64,000 nucleotides of DNA from Trichoderma breve (lineage: Eukaryota > Ascomycota > Sordariomycetes > Hypocreales > Hypocreaceae): positions 930,001 to 994,000 of the forward strand of contig NC_079235.1 of the NCBI RefSeq assembly GCF_028502605.1, given 5' to 3'. Under the pieces are notes generated by a model. The model saw nothing but the letters and a program-made list of their open reading frames with translations, was not told where the DNA came from and made no database searches. This document shows positions 56,640 to 64,000 of this stretch, in pieces; the first letter of the stretch is position 1; each line of letters starts with the position of its first letter. Both the position numbers and the translations under genes were made by a program.

Positions 56640-58739
56640 TTATGCCTTCTCAACATCTCTAACCACCGTTTCTTGCTCCGGCTCCGACTCACGCGTTTGT
56701 GTGAGCTGGGCCTGGGACTGGGTAGGCGTCTCTTGTTCCAACATATAAATATCATCATCAAGCTTGTGGTGTCTAAGCCAGAAGACAATCGTCTGGACAA
56801 AGAGTGCAATTGCTGGGCCGGCCCAAACCCACTATAGTAACAAAGACAGTTAGCCACTCGTTTCTTATTGTCATACTTGAAATAATTTCGAATCAACTTA
56901 CAATCAAATGCGGGTCGACAATGGCTGGAATTAGGATCTCGCCAAGTGCACTCGACAAAGCGGTAGTGAACAAGAAGAGAGACATGACGACCGACTTGAG
57001 ATGAGGTGGAGAGCGCGCATATGCCATCTCGTACGCAGTCACGTTGCAAAAGAGCTCGGAAATAGCACCAAGGGCGACATTGGGAATCTGCCACCAGATG
57101 TTGATGGGCGACACGTCGTCACAAGTGCTGGCCTGATAACCACAGGGGCTCGTCTCATACACTCTCCACTGAACAATGGCACCGATGGCACCGGAGATTG
57201 CCGCAAGCATGAAGCCGAATGTCATACGGCGGATCGGGCCGAACTTGATGCCGTATTTGGCCAAGAGCGGATACAAACCGTACGACAGAACCGGCGCAAG
57301 GGCGATGATGACGAGAGGGTTGAAGTTGCCGAGAAGATCAGTCGGCGCTCCATTGTTCGTCATGGACGCACCCTGGTTCGACTGCACAGCACCAACGCCT
57401 CCATCGTTGATGTTGTAGATGGGAAAGTATAAGAAGATGACACAGGCCTCAAATGTACGCTGCACATCCAGCACAGATCGGTCAGTCCACGTTACCTGGA
57501 TGCCGCGCTCCGCCAGCTTGGTGGGGGAAGCAACAGTCCAAAAGTCCTTCTTCCAAACCTGGAATTTATTGTATCTGAGACCAGCCCAAACAATCTTGAA
57601 GAAGTTGGTCAGCTCAGATCCATTTGGCTTCTTGACGACGAGTCTCTTGTACACTGCCAACAGAAGGAAGGGGAGCAAGAAGTACACAATGCCTGGCAAG
57701 AGGAAGGACAACCAGAAGCCGACATATTTCTCAGTGTACGTGGTTGCAATGGCGAAGAAGGCGCCGACGTTGATCATGGCATAGAAGATGAGCATCACCC
57801 GTTGAATCGTGCGCTCGGGATCGACGATGACCTTTTCTCCCGACTTGAGCACCTTGATCACTTGCCGCTGGTTGGTGTACTGGTCGATGACAGTCGGTGC
57901 GACATTAGGCTTGAAGATACCAGCACCGATGGCCAGAGTGAAGAACGAGACGATGAATGGCGCGAGACCCTTGCCGGCTTTGAGAAGGGATGGAGCAGCA
58001 CCACCAATCATAATGACGTGGGCAACAGCACCAATGATGACGCCGACGAGAATCGTCTTGCTATAAGAGAGAGTGTTGTCAGCACTTTTCACCTGCTATT
58101 GGGCTTCACGGATCAATCACACTTACAATCTGCCGAGGCGCGTGTCTGCGATATAGGCACCGAGGATGGGAAAGACATAGGCCAAGAACGTGAACAAAGT
58201 GCTAAAGGCTGAGGCGAACTGAAGACCTTGGTTCCTAAGTGATAGAAGACAATCGTTACTCGAGGGATTCTCTTGAGTGGCCATCGCTTCTGTCACTTAC
58301 AATGCACCAGCATGGCCGTTGGGATCGCTCTTCGGGACAGCTCCGCTACCATTGCCGCCCTCGGGCAGAGGAAACTGCATATAATCGTTGAACACCTGAC
58401 TGGCGCCATAGTAACTCGCACGCTCAGCAAGCTCGGCCACACAGAGCACCCAAGAGATGGCAGGAATAGATCCGGCGACCTTGCGGAGAGTAATCTTCTC
58501 CTCCTCTGTCGGTTCTCGGCCATCGGGGCTTTCTAGGGAGACCTTTTCGATATCGTCATGGAGCGTATCGAAAGCGACTCCGAGCTCCTCGCTCTCGATT
58601 GGGGCCGCGCCGGAGAGTATCTCTGCGGTGCCACGCTCATGCGTGGGACCGTCAGCAACGTGGTCTGCATCTGTATTCAGATTGTCTGGTGAGCGATGTC
58701 TCTACTGTGACTCGTGCCTGGAGAGTAACACATACTCAT
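56640..58739 (-). CDS. PTR2-type di/tripeptide:H+ symporter (POT family)
   Basis: Five exons (58739-58736, 58685-58301, 58234-58127, 58060-56902, 56831-56640), introns 50, 66, 66 and 70 bp, join in frame to 615 residues, the usual fungal PTR2 length. Family motifs: CVAELAERASYYGASQVF (helix 1 ExxER pattern), YIADTRLGRFKTI (after helix 2), and FYAMINVGAFFA (the PTR signature). About twelve membrane helices are spread through the protein, with the long loop between helices 6 and 7. It imports small peptides at the plasma membrane with protons. The acidic N-terminal 80 residues and the charged C-terminus (after WLRHHKLDDD) are cytosolic. The first exon is only ATGA: it is needed because no other in-frame Met precedes the conserved part, and an in-frame stop lies further upstream. 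Neighbouring function is unclear. Confidence 0.88.
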
Positions 58740-61700
58740 CGAGGATGGACTATCCAAACAATTCTTGGAGAGTTACGTGGTTCTCAGCTGGAGCAGGCTA
58801 TGTTGAAGGTGTCTTTCTCCTCGCCACGATACAGCCTGAGAGCAACAAGCATGGCAGCCCTGCCATACTTATCTATCACAGAGCGTATGGTATGAACATG
58901 CTACACAACCACCACAACATACAAACACATGCACGCCTTGCACCCCAGCCCCGCCCGCAATAAAAGCGCAAACTCACCAGGGTGTAACACCATACTTGCA
59001 TCCCAGGGAGCTATTCCCTATCACGTCCTTCCTCACGAAAGCCCGAGGCGATCAAATCACTTGGCGGACGAGTCAGCTTGGGGGTCAACGCCGAGGCTAC
59101 TTCTACTTGAGACAAAAGTTCCCAAATAGTATATTGCTGCGATGGTCCTTCGATATGATGGGGTGAATTAAGCCGATTGCGTGCATTGGGGAAGAGATGA
59201 CCTTGTTCTGGATTATTGCATTTCCCTGCTTCGACGTGGTGGAGTGGAATGGCATCATCCTCCTCCCTCTCCTTCTACATGGCCATGCGTCGCAGGTTTT
59301 ACAACTCTAAAATAAACATATGCAATGCTCCGAAAGCGCCAAAGCAACTACAACACCGCATTGCATATACAGGTCAAGTCATTACCATGGATGACGAAGA
59401 AGGGAGGGAGAAGAATGAGGGCTGGAACCGACTATCAGCATGTCTCTCACTCTCTCTCTTTCTCTTATCACGGCCCAGTTCGACCATCTCGGTTGCCCTT
59501 GGACGTTGAATCTCCCTTCGGATACACCAGCCAATGATACGCCGGCGATTCCAAGCTTGCTCCGACTCGGGCTATATCTTTACGAACATTATCACAACAG
59601 AGGCCTGCTAGATACCGCGCGATCAAGACCTCCAACACAACAGTCCGGCAATTCGGCACCGTACCAGCATTGGCAACATTGGCGCAATCGAGAATCATGG
59701 TTGCGACAGGCGCTGATTTGTCGGCCTGACGCACAACAGCAGCACCCCAGCTTTTGCCCTTGTTCATCTTACCCTTTTGGCATCTTGAAGAAAGCCCCCT
59801 GGAACGGAGGGGAGGCGAGTGGGTGCGCTTGCGTGATAGCATCGATGCGTGAGGTGCGAGGCCATGCGGGATCTATCAGATTCTTGATAACGAGTTGTCT
59901 CGGCCGGAAAACCGACCCATTACGGATATAAGAACCGGTATTATCTCCCCGCAAGACTTGAGATAGCGACCTCGTTTTCTCGTCTTGCTTTGCTGTTGGT
60001 TCCGAGAAACTCTGGTCAAGTTGCTGCTTCGTTATGGACGTTTACATCGCCATTACTTCGCAGGAACTCATGATCAGCACAATGGCCAGGCAAAAGTCTC
60101 CAAAAGGCGTCTCGAACAAAATCCCACTGATGAACTTCATCTCTCACGAACTGGGACTTGACCCCGCAAAGTCCCGTCCAACGGTCGCTCTACTTGCACT
60201 TACTTCTACGAGTATACAACTGATAGCAGTAATCTTGCATACCTTCATTCCTCTCCACAGGCATTATCCGCGCGTTTCCTCATTGGGTCCCATGATTTCT
60301 AGAAGAAGTTGGTTTGGTTCGGGCGATCGTCCAACCAAGACAACGTGAATGTGGGGGTTTTAAGCGACGGCGGATGAACTAAATCCATGGCCTCATTAAT
60401 GGCGCAGATGAGATAAACTGGGATACACTGCGCTATTGATCAGATAATCGTAAGTGTTGCCCCTTGAATGATGAAAGACAAAAAGCTGTTGGGCCTCTAT
60501 TTGCCGTGAATCGGAATCTTTGCCCAGGTTATACGGCGTAAGCTTGAATAGGAAAATGCAGTGCATATTCGTGAAGCTACCTAGCCTTGTACGTATCACC
60601 GGATACAAGAGCAATAGTGGTAAGAAGAAGAAGGTCATAAAAAGCAGCGGCTTTCCCATGTAGACATCGCCCACCAACGGATGCCGTTTTGCTTCGAGTA
60701 GCAGATGCCGCTCCTCCGCACATGTTTCACAACTTGTTCTGTGCCGGGTGTGGAAGTGACTACATCTGAGTGAGCATGAGCAAGTATGAGTGGGCTTTAC
60801 TCCGCATAATTGTCCTAATTGCTGCTTTTTAAAAGGTTCAATCACCAACCATCGATCATGTGCGGAATCAGCATGAATTCTTGGGAAAACATCTTCGGCA
60901 AGCGATGGGCTTTCGGCAAAGAACTATGCCAATACTTTTCTTTTCATCAAATAAACTCTTCTCGAATTTGTCTCATAATTCCCTAGCCTTTACTGTTATG
61001 CCGTATCACCTCCACCACTTCTGTAGATTCAGCGGCTCGGAAAGGCCACAAGAATCTCGCTCAACTCGGCCGAGTCGCCTCAGACTTCATCTGGATGCCA
61101 GTTGCATACATGCATCTTATCTCCACCCTAGACGTGATTGCTGTCGCCTGTACATGGACTGAGGCCCTCCTACCTTGGATCTTTGAACCCACAAGCGGGG
61201 TATCGTTCTGCAAGCTCCCCGATTTCATAACAGCATTTGAAGACCGCATGTAGTTCGCATCACCCATGCCTATGTCACTGCTCATAATACATGGCATCGC
61301 CTAGATCAGTGCCATTCACAGGGCAAATGTCATCAAGTCGATTTTGCAGCAGCAGAAGACGAAAAGGCAACAAGGCACAAGATCGGTAGGGCGAATCGTG
61401 ACGCCTCGCCTCAGCGGAGGGGGAGATTCACCCTTTCCATTTCTAAGCTTGTGTAGAACATCAATTGCTATTCAAGTACATTGCACTGGTTTGGCTCGAC
61501 TTTTTTTTTCTGAAACTCATGAAGGCTCCAATCTCTTTCACTTCCATGAACACTTTAACGCTGCCCAACGGCCGAACTCTACAGCTTCAGCTACGCCATA
61601 CGTCCTTGATGCTCTGATCCTCATGATTTTTCGCAGACGTTACAGCACAGTACAGTACCAAAGCACTGCGCATACTCTAACGAAAATACCACCCGAATCA

Positions 61701-62553
61701 AGAGCAGGTTGCTCTTCACGAGCTTTTCAGTGGCAAAAAGCTCGGACTCTACATGCTGCTGCCTGTTGGCCATGGGACTCTGTCAATGCACGGAGCACTC
61801 CGATGTTCAGCTTCAGACGGCTAGCAACAGAGTCGGACATGATTTTTTCCACTTTTCCATTGGCTGTGTCGCTTTGTAGCGTGAATATGAAACGCATAAT
61901 ACTTCCTTGCCAGCATCTCAAAGGATCAATCTATAACCTACTGATGGCCGAAAGCCTTATACACCATACTTATCTCGAGGTAACATGCTTTAGTACATAG
62001 GTAGGACAAGATGGGTAAGTGATATATACGACTTCTACCTATCCTCTACAGTATTTGAATTGACCAAAGTCACCATGCTGCTGTCAATATATGCAAATTG
62101 GCCAAAGCTTCAGCGACCTGTTGGATGTGTCACATTGGCTGCTGTTAGCACCCGAGTGGCAAATAAAAGACAGAAAGCCACAGAGGGGCGCCGGAAAGAG
62201 GATCCAATATCGATTCCTGGAATTGAATTCTTGCAAAGACTTTAGTGGCCGTGCCTTTATTCTACCACCATGAATGAGCATAGGCGCATACTTGTACTTC
62301 TGTCAAAGTGTTGGCGCAAGCATTTCATTGAATCGAAGCGTAATTTAGCCCACAGCGGGGCCGTTGTCAGTGTCACCTACATGGGCTACAAACAATGAAT
62401 TTATGTTGATTCAGCATATTTCCATGACATATGTAAAGTCGGAGCTGCCCGTGCTTCTACCTCTCACCCCCTCGAATTATTTTCTCTTTTGTCCATTTCG
62501 TTAACCAATCAAGTCCCATTACCGCCCTCGACGAAAAGATAAACACCTGAATC
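58740..62553. other. Gene-poor region between PTR2-like and unknown 268-residue gene
   Basis: 3.8 kb. No frame has recognisable content on either strand, and no convincing splice-joined model emerged. The left end must contain the PTR2 promoter. CT-rich runs occur near 59440-59465 and a C/T-rich stretch near 62460-62500 precedes the next gene. Confidence 0.5.
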
Positions 62554-63360
62554 ATGGGTATTAAAGCCAATGATGACGGAAAGATGGAGTATTCCACCAG
62601 CGTTGTGCGCCTCGCTTTTCTGCCCGATCACCGCGACAAAATAGGCGTCTCCGAACAATGGTACCAAGTCATGGACACGATCAGACACCAGCCTAATTTC
62701 GGTTTTATTTGCAAAGGGGAATCAGTTGATGATGAACTTGATATCGTCTTGTTTATTGCCTGGGAAAATGCTGCTAAACCACCAGCCTCTTTTCTCTCGG
62801 GAAACCTCGATTGCATTTTCTCTCCCCTTGACGCTTTTGTCGTCAGGAAGCCTCAGCTTATGTGTAACCTCTATCGGATGATGCGGGGGCCCCGTCACCC
62901 TGAGTCATGGAACACAAGTACAATGAGTTTGGACTTCATATCGGAGTTCATCATTATCCGTGGACCGGCTCATGCAACCGAGAAGGCCGTGAAGGAAATC
63001 GATATGAATCTCGACGTTTATCATGACAATCGGATCTTTGTGGCAGACTATTACTCCGACTGGCTGTTAATGCGTGCGTTTTTCGCCCACGTGGGTGAAG
63101 ATTCTGAGAAACGTCCCGATGCAGCCAGTTTCCTACTTAATGTAGCCTGGAAGGGCCTGGAGGAGCGCCGTGAATACAAAGATCCTACCATACCCGATCG
63201 CTCGCTCCTTCCTGAGGCACGACAACTTTTCCCAAGCGATTTCTGGCAAAAGTCTGTTGTTGAACGACTGGAGAGTTTGGGTGCCACCACTTCATCATGG
63301 ACTTACCACAAGGCAGAGGCTGTCCGCAATAAGGAGGGAAGGCTGGTAGTTGGAGGATAA
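62554..63360 (+). CDS. Hypothetical protein, possible tandem ABM-like (dimeric alpha/beta barrel) fold
   Basis: A single exon of 268 residues with no signal peptide or membrane segment. I do not recognise a named family. The two halves look alike in pattern. Residues about 15-75 have strand-helix-strand with QPNFGFICKG, then DIVLFIAWENAAK. Residues about 130-210 have EFIIIRGPAHATEKAVKEI, then FLLNVAWKGLEERREYKD. The segment VAW-x-GLEERREYKD resembles the Trp-Glu helix region of antibiotic-biosynthesis-monooxygenase-like barrels, so a duplicated ABM-type fold is a guess from pattern only. No catalytic residue can be named. The start ATG at 62554 follows a C/T-rich leader and an A-rich stretch. 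Confidence 0.6.
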   Translation: MGIKANDDGKMEYSTSVVRLAFLPDHRDKIGVSEQWYQVMDTIRHQPNFGFICKGESVDDELDIVLFIAWENAAKPPASFLSGNLDCIFSPLDAFVVRKPQLMCNLYRMMRGPRHPESWNTSTMSLDFISEFIIIRGPAHATEKAVKEIDMNLDVYHDNRIFVADYYSDWLLMRAFFAHVGEDSEKRPDAASFLLNVAWKGLEERREYKDPTIPDRSLLPEARQLFPSDFWQKSVVERLESLGATTSSWTYHKAEAVRNKEGRLVVGG

Positions 63361-64000
63361 TCTGCTCATTGGTACCGCTATAGGTGGTAGTTTATGTGAG
63401 AGGAATCAATGGGTGGCATTCAAGTTGGAGTTAATTCAATAAGGTGTATACCGAATTTTGAGCTACCCAATGGAGAATGTAGATGGGTTATGATTTACTT
63501 TTGAGAAAATGTGATAGCTGCCATCTCTAGTGCGGTGCCTAGAATGGATTGCGGAAAATTGAACTTTGACTCCACACGTTTACTTCTTTTGACTATTAGG
63601 TAAAGCATTCTCTAGTTGTGATAAAATATACTAACACATTGGACAAAGTAGACAAAGTAGACAAAGTAGACAAAGTAGACAAAGTAGACAAAGTAGACAA
63701 AGTAGACAAAGTAGACAAAGTAGACAAAGTAGACAAAGTAGACAAAGTAGACAAAGAAGGAAAAACAAGTAGTAGTAGTACCCTTTCTGAGTAGACGTCC
63801 GATTCATAGGTAAAGAGGGCAGGTGTAGCTGATTCCCCGCCAGGCACCATTGCCCGGTCCATTGACGCCAACTGATACCTACATGTCATGGCATAGGTAG
63901 CTCTACTCTATCCTCTGGGCCCTTCCATTCGAAGACCAATCAAAATTATCCAGGTAACTAGAGAAAGTATCATGTCAGCCCTCTCAATAAGAAACGCCTC
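63361..64000. other. 3' flank with minisatellite; no gene seen
   Basis: 640 bp to the window end. Apart from the 9-bp minisatellite at 63642-63756 nothing is recognisable. A minus-strand open frame across the repeat (Ser-Thr-Leu repeats) is an artefact of the 9-bp period. Confidence 0.6.
63642..63756. repeat. 9-bp minisatellite (GACAAAGTA)n
   Basis: Twelve perfect head-to-tail copies of GACAAAGTA at 63642-63749, then a partial unit GACAAAG. The perfect identity suggests recent expansion by slippage or unequal exchange. Confidence 0.97.

Noticed and set aside
63596..63889. Minus-strand Ser-Thr-Leu repeat protein
   Set aside because: The 9-bp minisatellite is a multiple of three, which keeps any frame open; there is no other protein content.

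Overview
The window is nuclear DNA of a filamentous ascomycete. Genes carry short introns (50-185 bp) with GTAAGT/GTATGT-like donors and CTAG/CAG acceptors, the UTRs are long and pyrimidine-rich, and several families are typical of these fungi: Zn2Cys6 regulators, sphingolipid C9-methyltransferase and GPI-anchored wall proteins. Gene content and intron style fit a Sordariomycete, plausibly Hypocreales such as Trichoderma. That placement is inference and not proven by the sequence. I support 16 protein-coding genes, one of them cut by the left edge. Exon joins were worked out by hand from splice sites and reading-frame continuity.

Layout. 0-15 kb is mainly housekeeping: the C-terminal end of a fungal regulator, a cytochrome b561-type membrane protein with a long disordered tail, GPI ethanolamine phosphate transferase 3 (Gpi13/PIG-O), a mitochondrial type-2 hydroxyacyl-thioester dehydratase and sphingolipid C9-methyltransferase. 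15.1-29.1 kb is a gene desert of about 14 kb. 29-34 kb holds a small GPI-anchored Ser/Thr-rich protein and an SH3BGR-like protein with a very long charged and Ser/Thr/Arg tail.

35-55 kb is a carbon-catabolic neighbourhood: a secretory alpha-galactosidase (GH27) ending in the ER-retrieval signal KDEL, a D-galactonate dehydratase-like enolase-superfamily enzyme divergently paired with a DapA-type 2-keto-3-deoxy-sugar-acid aldolase, a dihydroxyacetone/glyceraldehyde kinase, a short-chain dehydrogenase, an Mpv17-family membrane protein, an MFS sugar transporter, a Zn2Cys6 transcription factor and a small SnoaL-like protein. Together they can be read as a non-phosphorylative sugar-acid route: uptake, oxidation of the sugar, dehydration of the aldonate, aldol cleavage to pyruvate plus glyceraldehyde, then phosphorylation of the triose, with a local regulator. 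56.6-58.7 kb encodes a PTR2-type peptide transporter with a 4-nt first exon. 58.7-62.5 kb has no recognisable gene, 62.5-63.4 kb has an unknown 268-residue protein, and a 9-bp minisatellite lies near the right end.

The most unusual non-coding signal is a short dispersed repeat with CAGCA/TGCTG inverted arms. I found eleven copies, all inside two tail-to-tail intergenic spaces (nine at 10.0-11.0 kb, two at 34.7-34.9 kb).
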